A DNA stretch of 5,765 nucleotides from an uncultured Flavobacteriia bacterium (GCA_946482495.1 CAMLRV010000156.1:1-5765), one strand, 5' to 3'. Shown: positions 1 to 5,666, counted from the stretch's first letter. Notes: generated by a model not told the origin, from the sequence alone. Numbers and translations are program-made.

Positions 1-462
1 GATTTTTCCTTAGATTATCAAGCCTACAATATTCCTAGAACACATGTTTTCTTAAATAAAGTTTTCAATTACGGTGCTGAAAACAAACGTCCAATTTTAC
101 GCTTATTAAACAAAAATTTTGGAGGTTTTACACCTAATAAAGTTCACGAAACTTTAGAAATTAAAGGAAAAATTGGAAATTTAAAAAATGAGATGTTGCA
201 TTATACCGTTTTTGATATTTCAACAGCCATTCAAAAACAAATTAAATATGCTCTTTTAAGTGGCGAATTACTTCATGAAAAAAACAAAAAAAGTAGTATA
301 TTGAAATTGGTGATAAAATTCCCTTTTGATTTTATACGCTATTATATTTTTCAAAGAAATTTCATGAATGGATATGCAGGTTTCACTTGGAGTATGTTCT
401 CTGCATTTTGTAACTATCTGAAATATGCTAAGTTGAAAGAACTTGCTGATAGCAATTCATAA
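1..462 (+). CDS. Glycosyltransferase family 2 (KdtX/WaaE-like), 3' part only
   Basis: The reading frame is open from the first base, so this is the C-terminal 153 residues of a longer protein; the ATG at 193 is internal. The visible part matches the C-terminal half of bacterial GT2 enzymes of the KdtX/WaaE type, which add sugars to lipopolysaccharide core or other surface glycans at the cytoplasmic face of the inner membrane. Family signs are the PILRLLNK stretch (residues 31-38), the VHE triad (48-50), and the LHYTVFDI segment (66-73). A basic and hydrophobic C-terminal region with FPFDFIRYY (about 107-115) and NGYAGF follows, and the protein ends in a Lys-rich KYAKLKEL tail. The catalytic GT-A half with its DxD motif lies outside the window, so donor and acceptor cannot be judged. 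The last 35 bp overlap the 3' end of a convergent GT4 gene. Family call is fairly secure, precise role is not. Confidence 0.8.
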   Translation, partial: DFSLDYQAYNIPRTHVFLNKVFNYGAENKRPILRLLNKNFGGFTPNKVHETLEIKGKIGNLKNEMLHYTVFDISTAIQKQIKYALLSGELLHEKNKKSSILKLVIKFPFDFIRYYIFQRNFMNGYAGFTWSMFSAFCNYLKYAKLKELADSNS

Positions 463-1549
463 CATCTGCAGCAATAACATCATCGTTAAATCTTTGGGCA
501 AATTTCAAACCTTCTTGTTTCATTTTAGAAGCAAGTTCAGAATCATTTAAAATTGAAGTTATTTTATGAGCTAAATCTTTATCATCAAAAGGCTCAATAT
601 ATAGAGAATTTGGCCCAGCAGCTTCAGAAAAAACACCTGTTTTATTTGTGATAACTGGAGTTTCAGAATACAATGCTTCAATAATTGGAATTCCAAAACC
701 TTCAAAAATAGATGGATATACGAAAACAACTGCTAATTGATAAATAATTGCTAATTCCTCGCTGGTTAAACATTTTAAGAAATGAACACGTTTTTCCAAC
801 TTATTTTCAGCAATATATTGATGAATTTTTTGAGTATAATCTGTTTCTTTTCCAATTAAAACCAAATCAATATCTAACCTTTTAATCGCTTTCACAATTG
901 TTAAAGCGTTTTTTCTTTCTTCAATAGTACCAACATTTAAAACAAAAGTGTTCGGCAAATTATATTTCTTAGAAACGAGTAGCTTATCCTCATCAGAATA
1001 TTTCTTTTTAAAAACATCTTGACAACCTTGATAAATCACTTTAATTTTATTCGGATTGATATGCAAATAAGAAACAATATCCTTTTTAGTTTGTTCGCTG
1101 ATGGCAATAATTAAATTAGCCCTTTCAGCAGCTTTTTTAAACTTATAGAAATGAATTTTTCTATCGAAAAAAGAGTATAAATTTGGGTAACGAACGAAAA
1201 TTAAATCGTGAATAGTAACAACCGATTTAATCCCTTTTTTTTGTAAACCTATAGGTAACTCACCAGAAAGTCCGTGATAAATGGAAATATTATCTTTTGA
1301 TAAATCTTTTACAACGGCTTTTTGACGCCAAAGTGTGGCGAACTTTTGATTGAATTTAGAAACTGGTTTTTTTTCAAAAACATTGGTGTTATTTGAAACA
1401 AAAAGAGCTTTTTTATATTCTTTAGGATTATATAAAAAATAATTATTCTTAGGAAAATAAGTAGCTAATACTCGAACTAAATCTCGACTATAATTACCTA
1501 ATCCTGTTTTATTATGAAAAACTCTTTTTGCTTCAAATCCAATATTCAT
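428..1549 (-). CDS. Glycosyltransferase family 4 (GT-B fold, retaining)
   Basis: This 373-residue protein has the usual length and layout of a GT4/RfaG-type glycosyltransferase. The N-terminal domain carries the acceptor-side loop TGLGNYSRDL (15-24), IYHGLSGELP (90-99) and TIHDLIFVRYP (112-122). The C-terminal donor-binding domain begins near residue 200 with FVLNVGTIEERKN (202-214), continues through LVLIG (229-233), and contains the EX7E signature (E283 to E291, within FEGFGIPIIE). Such enzymes transfer a sugar from a nucleotide donor, often GDP-mannose or a UDP-sugar, in O-antigen, capsule or exopolysaccharide synthesis. It has no signal peptide and is expected to act in the cytoplasm at the inner membrane. 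Its ATG shares one base with the dapD stop codon (TAATG), so translational coupling is likely, and no promoter of its own was seen. At its 3' end it overlaps a convergent GT2 gene, which supports a surface-glycan context. Donor and product cannot be read from the sequence. Confidence 0.92.
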   Translation of the reverse strand: MNIGFEAKRVFHNKTGLGNYSRDLVRVLATYFPKNNYFLYNPKEYKKALFVSNNTNVFEKKPVSKFNQKFATLWRQKAVVKDLSKDNISIYHGLSGELPIGLQKKGIKSVVTIHDLIFVRYPNLYSFFDRKIHFYKFKKAAERANLIIAISEQTKKDIVSYLHINPNKIKVIYQGCQDVFKKKYSDEDKLLVSKKYNLPNTFVLNVGTIEERKNALTIVKAIKRLDIDLVLIGKETDYTQKIHQYIAENKLEKRVHFLKCLTSEELAIIYQLAVVFVYPSIFEGFGIPIIEALYSETPVITNKTGVFSEAAGPNSLYIEPFDDKDLAHKITSILNDSELASKMKQEGLKFAQRFNDDVIAADVMNCYQQVLST

Positions 1550-2364
1550 TATACAGCTACGTTATATTCTCTTAAAGCATCATTTAACGATGTTTTTAAA
1601 TCTGTAGATGGTTTTCTCTGTCCAATAATTAAGGCACATGGCACTTGATAATCACCTGCTGGGAATTTTTTAGTATAGGTTCCAGGAATTACCACTGAAC
1701 GTGCTGGCACAACACCTTTATATTCAATTGGCTCATCACCAGTAACATCAATAATTTTAGTTGAACCAGTTAAACAAACATTAGCTCCTAAAACCGCTTC
1801 TTTTTCCACACGAACACCTTCCACTACTATACAACGAGAACCAATAAAAGCTCCGTCTTCAATAATTACTGGTGCGGCTTGTAAAGGTTCTAATACACCA
1901 CCAATACCAACTCCACCACTTAAATGTACATGTTTTCCAATTTGAGCACAACTACCAACAGTAGCCCAAGTATCTACCATAGTTCCTTCATCCACATACG
2001 CTCCAATATTTACATAAGAAGGCATTAAAATTACACCTGATGAAATATAAGCTCCATGACGCGCTACAGCATTTGGCACTACTCTAATTCCTCTATCAGC
2101 AAAGTTACGTTTCAATGGAATTTTATCATGATATTCGAAAATACCAGCTTCTAACGTTTCCATTTTTTGAATTGGGAAATACATTACTACTGCTTTTTTA
2201 ACCCATTCGTTCACTTGCCAACCGTTAGCAATTGGTTCAGCAACCCTAAGCTTTCCATTGTCTAATAATTCAACAACTTCTCTAATAGCGTTTTGTGTAG
2301 TTTCTTCTTGTAATAATGCACGATTATCCCATGCCGCCTCTATAATAGATTGTAAGTTTGTCAT
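1549..2364 (-). CDS. dapD: 2,3,4,5-tetrahydropyridine-2,6-dicarboxylate N-succinyltransferase (DapD)
   Basis: DapD transfers succinyl from succinyl-CoA to tetrahydrodipicolinate in the succinylase branch of the diaminopimelate/lysine pathway, feeding peptidoglycan and lysine synthesis in the cytoplasm. The 271-residue length is close to the E. coli enzyme (about 274). A helical N-terminal domain (1-about 95) is followed by a left-handed beta-helix of hexapeptide repeats (about 96-230). Within it are VVPNAVARHGAYI (95-107), VNIGAYVDEGTMVDTWATVG (118-137), the glycine-rich LSGGVGIGGVLEP (148-160) and IVVEGVRVE (179-187). These include the Asp of DTWATVG (D131) and the Glu of VVEGV (E182) that are conserved in the family. 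The C-terminal part has the conserved PCALIIGQR (242-250). The ATG at 2364 follows an A-rich leader and a well-placed promoter. The stop codon overlaps the start of a glycosyltransferase gene. No other dap gene is adjacent. Identification is secure. Confidence 0.97.
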   Translation of the reverse strand: MTNLQSIIEAAWDNRALLQEETTQNAIREVVELLDNGKLRVAEPIANGWQVNEWVKKAVVMYFPIQKMETLEAGIFEYHDKIPLKRNFADRGIRVVPNAVARHGAYISSGVILMPSYVNIGAYVDEGTMVDTWATVGSCAQIGKHVHLSGGVGIGGVLEPLQAAPVIIEDGAFIGSRCIVVEGVRVEKEAVLGANVCLTGSTKIIDVTGDEPIEYKGVVPARSVVIPGTYTKKFPAGDYQVPCALIIGQRKPSTDLKTSLNDALREYNVAV

Positions 2365-2382
2365 GTTTGTTTCTTTTTTCTA

Positions 2383-2413
2383 CAAAGATAAAGCTTCCTT
2401 ATTAGTATTACAA
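2383..2413 (-). promoter_or_regulatory. Bacteroidetes-type promoter of dapD-GT4 unit
   Basis: On the minus strand TATCTTTG (2390-2383) matches the Bacteroidetes -7 consensus TAnnTTTG exactly. TTG (2413-2411, within TTTG 2414-2411) lies 20 bp upstream, inside the usual 17-23 bp spacing for the -33 element. Transcription would start near 2376, leaving a leader of roughly 12 nt before the dapD ATG. There is no Shine-Dalgarno site, as is common in this phylum. The -33 element sits directly next to the T-run of the upstream gene's terminator. Confidence 0.72.
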
Positions 2414-2415
2414 AC

Positions 2416-2443
2416 AAAAAAATCCTGCTTAAAGCAGGATTTT
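2416..2443 (-). terminator. Rho-independent terminator of the FKBP lipoprotein gene
   Basis: A 10-bp perfect stem (2419-2428 with 2434-2443) has the core TCCTGC/GCAGGA and a TTAAA loop. On the minus strand it is followed by a run of T (2422-2416, partly shared with the stem). It begins four bases after the stop codon of the FKBP gene (2447-2449), the classical place for an intrinsic terminator. It separates that gene from dapD although both lie on the same strand. Confidence 0.88.
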
Positions 2444-2446
2444 GTG

Positions 2447-3352
2447 TTAATTACAACTTGTACTTGGATTCAAATATTTTTTCTTACCATTTCCAAAGGA
2501 ACAATTTAGCTCTACAGCATCAAATGCATACCAACCTGGATGTACACCTGGAGTGACTACAGGTTTTTTAATTTCATTTTTAGTTAACAAGCCATCATTG
2601 TCATCATCAAAATCACCATAATCAGGTTTTCCATCTCCATCAGAATCCATGGCTGTTCCGGAAGTTGGTCCGCCATATTCGTCTTTTGAAAAGATTTTAT
2701 CTCCATCATGGTCTTTATATCTCATATTCATTAATTTGAAACTAAAAATTAATGGTGTATATCCTGGCACTGTAGTTCCAGCAGATTGACTATAATATGC
2801 TAAAGCAGAAGGTACAAACATCACACCTGCTCCAAAATCGCTATAAGTTGTAATACCTGTATTCGTATCCGTTACAGAAGTTCCAGATTTAAATTCAGGG
2901 AAAATTTCTTGCCAACCTTGGATTACTTCTTCTAATTGGAACCAAATTGGATTTGAAGCTTCATCAAAACTTGTTAAATCAGATTTAAAACCTTTATATG
3001 CAGAAAATACTGAATCTAATCTTGTAGGATTTGACCCTACACCTTCTCTTAATTTAATGTAATATAATTTATGATCTACTCCACCTTTTGTTATGGTTTT
3101 GAATGCTAAATCTGGATGAGAAGAAATTGGTGTACCTGGGGTACTCCCAGTAATTTCAGTAAATGTAACATTATAATCTGCGTCTACTGTCATGAAGTGG
3201 GAATCCATAAAATCTTCAATTTCAGCAATATCCTCAGCATAAACTTCAGCATAAGGTCTATCTTCAGGTGCTGTAAATGTATCATCAGATGGACATCCAG
3301 CCATAATGAATATAAAAGGTAATAAAAGTAATAATCTCAATGATAATTTCAT
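2447..3352 (-). CDS. FKBP-type peptidyl-prolyl isomerase lipoprotein with calcium-loop C-terminus
   Basis: The product is a 301-residue lipoprotein predicted to speed prolyl cis-trans isomerisation of exported proteins. I chose the ATG at 3352 over an in-frame ATG at 3400: the short form starts with a textbook lipoprotein signal (MKLSLRL, hydrophobic core, lipobox MAGC with C20). The residues after C20 (PSDD) are acidic, resembling the Bacteroidetes surface lipoprotein export signal. The FKBP domain spans about 87-211. By alignment from memory to FKBP12 it keeps the active-site set: Y119, F129-D130, F138, V143-I144, W147 (in EVIQGWQE), a Tyr at 186/187 and F203. After the domain come acidic loops: DHDGDKIFSKDE (214-225) and DDDNDGLLTKNE (249-260), EF-hand-like, flanking a TSP3-like DSDGDGKPD (236-244). 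These suggest calcium binding. Two late cysteines (C284, C300) could form a disulfide. It is monocistronic, with a terminator just downstream. Confidence 0.88.
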   Translation of the reverse strand: MKLSLRLLLLLPFIFIMAGCPSDDTFTAPEDRPYAEVYAEDIAEIEDFMDSHFMTVDADYNVTFTEITGSTPGTPISSHPDLAFKTITKGGVDHKLYYIKLREGVGSNPTRLDSVFSAYKGFKSDLTSFDEASNPIWFQLEEVIQGWQEIFPEFKSGTSVTDTNTGITTYSDFGAGVMFVPSALAYYSQSAGTTVPGYTPLIFSFKLMNMRYKDHDGDKIFSKDEYGGPTSGTAMDSDGDGKPDYGDFDDDNDGLLTKNEIKKPVVTPGVHPGWYAFDAVELNCSFGNGKKKYLNPSTSCN

Positions 3353-3382
3353 TTTGTAATATTTTAATTTAAAAAAGTGCAC

Positions 3383-3415
3383 GCAAGATACGATTTTCAT
3401 TTATTTTTGTACAAA
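3383..3415 (-). promoter_or_regulatory. Possible promoter of the FKBP lipoprotein gene
   Basis: On the minus strand TTTG (3415-3412) is followed after 21 bp by TATCTTGC (3390-3383), an imperfect match to the -7 consensus TAnnTTTG (4 of 6 fixed bases). This would give a leader of about 24 nt before the ATG at 3352, and it lies inside the longer alternative reading frame, which favours the shorter start. AATATTTG (3419-3412) is an alternative -7 candidate. The match is weak and this is an inference. Confidence 0.3.
3402..3409 (+). promoter_or_regulatory. -7 promoter element for the S4-methyltransferase-PRTase unit
   Basis: TATTTTTG matches the Bacteroidetes -7 consensus TAnnTTTG exactly and lies 31 bp before the ATG at 3440, giving a leader of roughly 24 nt. 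No TTG is found at the normal -33 distance, so the promoter is incomplete or depends on an activator. The element overlaps the 10-bp palindrome TTTGTACAAA (3406-3415). Confidence 0.45.
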
Positions 3416-3439
3416 TATTAACACTGATTTTTGAATTTT

Positions 3440-3823
3440 ATGAGAATAGATAAATATTTATGGTGCATAAGATATTTTAAAACAAGAGGTCTGGCAGCGG
3501 AAGCCATAAAAAAAGGACAAGTATCAGTAAATAACGTGAAAGCTAAAGCTTCAAGAGATATATTCCCACAAGACACTATTACTTTAAGAAGAGATCAAAT
3601 CAACTATATTATTAAAGTTTTAGATATTCCACCTAGTAGAGTTGCTGCGAAAATAGTCGATTTATATCGAAAAGACGAAACTCCACCAGAAGCTTTTGAA
3701 CATTTGGAGATGATAAAATTAGCCAAAGAGCATTATAGAGCTAAAGGCGAAGGAAGACCAACTAAAAAAGACAGAAGAGATATTGCAGATTACACAGACG
3801 AGTACGATGAGGAATTTGAATAA
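3440..3823 (+). CDS. S4-domain RNA-binding protein, Hsp15 (HslR)-like
   Basis: The 127-residue product belongs to the Hsp15/HslR group. In E. coli that protein (about 133 residues) binds free 50S subunits that still carry nascent chain-tRNA and helps recycle them; a similar cytoplasmic ribosome-rescue role is inferred here. The ATG at 3440 gives the family start MRIDKYLW; a TTG nine bases upstream would add only three residues without similarity. The S4 RNA-binding domain covers about 1-60, with RYFKTRGLAAEAIKKGQVSVN (11-31) as the helix-turn recognition segment. The basic motif GRPTKKDRRDI (105-115) corresponds to RPDKKERRDL of E. coli Hsp15. The tail (116-127) is strongly acidic. The gene is first in a compact unit, and its last 17 bp overlap the start of the methyltransferase gene. 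Confidence 0.9.
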   Translation: MRIDKYLWCIRYFKTRGLAAEAIKKGQVSVNNVKAKASRDIFPQDTITLRRDQINYIIKVLDIPPSRVAAKIVDLYRKDETPPEAFEHLEMIKLAKEHYRAKGEGRPTKKDRRDIADYTDEYDEEFE

Positions 3824-4388
3824 AGAATATTGGGAAAACAGATACATTAACGATTCAGCTAAATGGGACATTGGATATGTTTCCACACCATTGAAAGAAT
3901 ATATTGATCAATTAGAAAATAAAGAAATTAAGATTCTAATTCCAGGAGCAGGAAATGCTTATGAATTAGATTATTTAATTGAAAAAGGTTTTTATAATGT
4001 TTTTGTAATTGATTTTGCACAACAACCAATTGATGCTATCCTAAAGAGAAACAAAGCATTAGAAAAACACATTATTCAAGATGATTTTTTCCTTCATTCT
4101 GAAACTTATGATTTAATCATTGAGCAGACTTTCTTTTGTGCTTTAGATCCTGCTCTTAGAGAAAATTATGTTTTAAAAATGTATGATTTATTATCTGTAA
4201 ATGGTAAAATTGCTGGATTATTATTCGACTTCCCATTAACCGAAGAAGGACCGCCTTTTGGTGGCAGCAAAAAAGAGTATTTGAATTTATTTTCGAAAAA
4301 GTTTACAATCAAAACATTAGAACCTGCATATAATTCGATAAAACCTCGTGAAGATAGAGAATTGTTTTTTACATTTGAAAAAAAATAA
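3807..4388 (+). CDS. TPMT-family SAM-dependent methyltransferase
   Basis: This 193-residue protein is a class I S-adenosylmethionine methyltransferase of the thiopurine methyltransferase (TPMT)/halide-thiol methyltransferase family. The N-terminus shows the family pattern with W9 (EYWENRY) and WDIGYVSTPL (20-29). SAM-binding motif I is ILIPGAGNAYELDYL (43-57), with the acidic end of strand beta-2 at D69 (VIDFAQQPI). Motif EQTFFCALDP (106-115) and the LLFDFP strand (138-143) follow, with PPFGG (149-153). The physiological substrate cannot be read; family members methylate thiols, thiopurines or halide and related ions. I chose the ATG at 3807, within the upstream S4 gene (17-bp overlap in another frame), because the protein then begins just before the conserved W9 region. 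An upstream TTG at 3783 would add eight unconserved residues. Only three bases separate its stop from the next ATG, so the genes are likely cotranscribed. Confidence 0.87.
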   Translation: MRNLNKEYWENRYINDSAKWDIGYVSTPLKEYIDQLENKEIKILIPGAGNAYELDYLIEKGFYNVFVIDFAQQPIDAILKRNKALEKHIIQDDFFLHSETYDLIIEQTFFCALDPALRENYVLKMYDLLSVNGKIAGLLFDFPLTEEGPPFGGSKKEYLNLFSKKFTIKTLEPAYNSIKPREDRELFFTFEKK

Positions 4389-4391
4389 ACC

Positions 4392-4886
4392 ATGCAACAT
4401 ATTATTTTAACTCATACCGAAATAGAACACAAAACCAAACGTATTGCTTATCAAATTTATGAAACGTTTGCTAACGATTCAGAATTAGTAATTGCCGGAA
4501 TTTCTAATAGCGGATTCACATTTGCTCAAAAAATTGCCAAACAATTGGAAATCATAAGCGATATTAAAATCACTATTTGTGAAGTTAAAATAAATAAACA
4601 AAATCCATCTGAACCAGTAACAACCTCAATAAATTCAGATGTATATGCCAATAAAAATTTAGTTTTAGTGGATGATGTTTTGAATTCAGGAGCCACATTA
4701 ATTTATGCGATTAAACATTTTCTAAATGTTCCTTTGACTAAATTTAAAACAGCTGTATTGATTGATAGAAATCATAAAAAATATCCAGTAAAAGCAGATT
4801 TTAAAGGCTTATCTTTATCAACTTCTTTACAAGAACATGTTCAAGTAGTTTTTGAAGACAATAATTCTTATGTGTATTTAAGCTAA
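4392..4886 (+). CDS. Type I phosphoribosyltransferase family protein, PyrR-like
   Basis: The 164-residue product has the type I phosphoribosyltransferase fold. The PRPP-binding signature VLVDDVLNSGATL is at 91-103, preceded by the short loop VIAGISNSG (33-41). The C-terminal part AVLIDRNHKKYPVKADFKGL (121-140) followed by STSLQEHVQVVF closely resembles PyrR, the pyrimidine attenuator/uracil phosphoribosyltransferase (about 180 residues). However, the PyrR GxKTRG loop reads GISNSG here, and the flexible-loop region after the conserved Glu (E64) is shortened and reads VKINKQNP. A different substrate, weak activity or a regulatory role is therefore possible. It is the last gene of the S4-methyltransferase unit, three bases after the methyltransferase stop, and its 3' end overlaps convergent aroK by 9 bp. 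There is no pyr gene nearby. Fold is secure, substrate unknown. Confidence 0.85.
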   Translation: MQHIILTHTEIEHKTKRIAYQIYETFANDSELVIAGISNSGFTFAQKIAKQLEIISDIKITICEVKINKQNPSEPVTTSINSDVYANKNLVLVDDVLNSGATLIYAIKHFLNVPLTKFKTAVLIDRNHKKYPVKADFKGLSLSTSLQEHVQVVFEDNNSYVYLS

Positions 4887-5393
4887 TTTAGATACAATTT
4901 CAGTAACTATTTCTTGTTCATTTTTATTATCAATCGAAATAACCGTTTCAACTTGATGATAAAAGTAATTGCGCTCAAACAAATGCTTAGCAACAAAATC
5001 CTGTAGCTCTTCATTATTAAATTGAGAAACTATTGGTCTAGTTGCTTTCTGTTTTTCTAAACGATTTAACAAAGTAGAAACCGAAGCTTTTAAATATATT
5101 GAATGAATTTCCGAATTTTGATACAATTCGAAATTATCATAATAACAAGGCGTGCCTCCACCTAATGCTAAAACATAATTCTCAGAAGTGTTTAAAAAAT
5201 CAATTAAGATTTCTTTTTCTTTTTTTCTAAAAAACAATTCCCCTTTTTGTTCAAAAATTTCACTAACTTTTAAACTCAAATTATTTTCAATTAATTGATC
5301 TAAATCATAAAATGGAATATGCAATGCATCAGAAATTAATTTTCCAATAGTAGATTTCCCAGATGCCATATACCCAATTAGAATAATTTTCAT
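4878..5393 (-). CDS. aroK: Shikimate kinase
   Basis: Shikimate kinase phosphorylates shikimate to shikimate 3-phosphate with ATP in the cytoplasmic pathway to chorismate and the aromatic amino acids. The 171-residue length fits AroK (about 173 in E. coli). The P-loop is GYMASGKST (7-15). The shikimate-binding set is visible: the Asp of DLD (D32), the Arg of FFRKKE (R56), and the GGG of ALGGGTP (78-80). The LID arginine is in KATRP (R119), and R141 (ERNYFY) matches the adenine/substrate Arg near the C-terminus. The ATG at 5393 is the only sensible start, five residues before the P-loop strand. A -7-like TACTTTTA (5424-5417, one mismatch) lies upstream but without a matching -33, so I did not list a promoter. 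The gene is alone on this strand and overlaps the phosphoribosyltransferase tail by 9 bp. Confidence 0.95.
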   Translation of the reverse strand: MKIILIGYMASGKSTIGKLISDALHIPFYDLDQLIENNLSLKVSEIFEQKGELFFRKKEKEILIDFLNTSENYVLALGGGTPCYYDNFELYQNSEIHSIYLKASVSTLLNRLEKQKATRPIVSQFNNEELQDFVAKHLFERNYFYHQVETVISIDNKNEQEIVTEIVSKLA

Positions 5394-5492
5394 GTTTTTG
5401 TGAATATTTTATGGCATAAAAGTATAATAAATTAATGAAATTTTAATTATTAAAAAAACCGAACAATCAACAACCACTTATGAATTAAGGTG

Positions 5493-5534
5493 TTATAAAT
5501 AAATTTATAAAAAATATAAAATTATTATAAAAAA
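5493..5534 (+). promoter_or_regulatory. A/T-only tract upstream of the tRNA promoter
   Basis: These 42 bases contain no G or C. The tract starts with a perfect inverted repeat (TTATAAAT, AA, ATTTATAA; 5493-5510) and ends five bases before the -33 TTG. Its position and composition resemble an UP element that would recruit the RNA polymerase alpha subunit to a stable-RNA promoter. That function is inferred. The rest of the gap 5394-5560 shows no gene. Confidence 0.35.
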
Positions 5535-5538
5535 GCTA

Positions 5539-5568
5539 TTGCTAAATAAATAAATCATCTTATATTTG
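5539..5568 (+). promoter_or_regulatory. Promoter of the tRNA-Lys array
   Basis: TTG (5539-5541) and TATATTTG (5561-5568, exact match to the Bacteroidetes -7 box TAnnTTTG) are separated by 19 bp, the ideal spacing. Transcription would begin near 5575, giving an 18-20 nt leader before the first tRNA. No similar element lies between the two tRNA copies, so both are probably cut from one transcript. Confidence 0.75.
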
Positions 5569-5593
5569 CACCCGCAATGAGGAAATAGTTTTA

Positions 5594-5666
5594 GACTCGG
5601 TAGCTCAGCTGGTAGAGCATTACACTTTTAATGTAGGGGTCCTGGGTTCGAATCCCAGCCGGGTCA
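5594..5666 (+). tRNA. tRNA-Lys (anticodon UUU)
   Basis: A full cloverleaf can be drawn by hand. The acceptor stem pairs GACTCGG (5594-5600) with CCGGGTC (5659-5665) with one U-G pair, and the discriminator A is 5666. The D-arm is GCTC/GAGC (5603-5606, 5615-5618). The anticodon stem TTACA/TGTAG encloses loop CTTTTAA (5625-5631) with anticodon TTT at 5627-5629. The variable loop is GGGTC, and the T-arm is CTGGG/CCCAG around TTCGAAT. It reads AAA and AAG lysine codons; AAA is very frequent in the genes here. The 3' CCA is not encoded (CAA follows the discriminator), so it must be added by the CCA-adding enzyme. Confidence 0.97.

Noticed and set aside
193..462. A short gene starting at the ATG at 193
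   Set aside because: The same frame is open back to base 1 and encodes conserved GT2 residues (VHE motif) upstream of this ATG, so it is an internal methionine of a truncated larger gene.
2258..2509. Plus-strand open frame antisense to dapD
   Set aside because: It lies mostly opposite the well-supported dapD gene, crosses a terminator and promoter, and has no recognisable protein features.
3128..3151. CTGGG-GTACT-CCCAG hairpin as a possible terminator or regulatory site
   Set aside because: It is a 5-bp stem inside the FKBP coding sequence, has no T-run on either strand, and encodes ordinary Gly/Thr/Pro codons.
3116..3322. Plus-strand open frame antisense to the FKBP gene
   Set aside because: The product is a Cys/Ile-rich shadow translation without any known motif and is fully inside a convincing gene.
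3353..3400. N-terminal extension of 16 residues on the FKBP lipoprotein
   Set aside because: The extension would place a polar, charged stretch before the signal peptide and would cover the likely promoter; the ATG at 3352 gives a standard lipoprotein signal.
4166..4393. Minus-strand open frame antisense to the methyltransferase
   Set aside because: It lies opposite a well-supported gene and shows no domain or signal; it is a shadow of the real frame.
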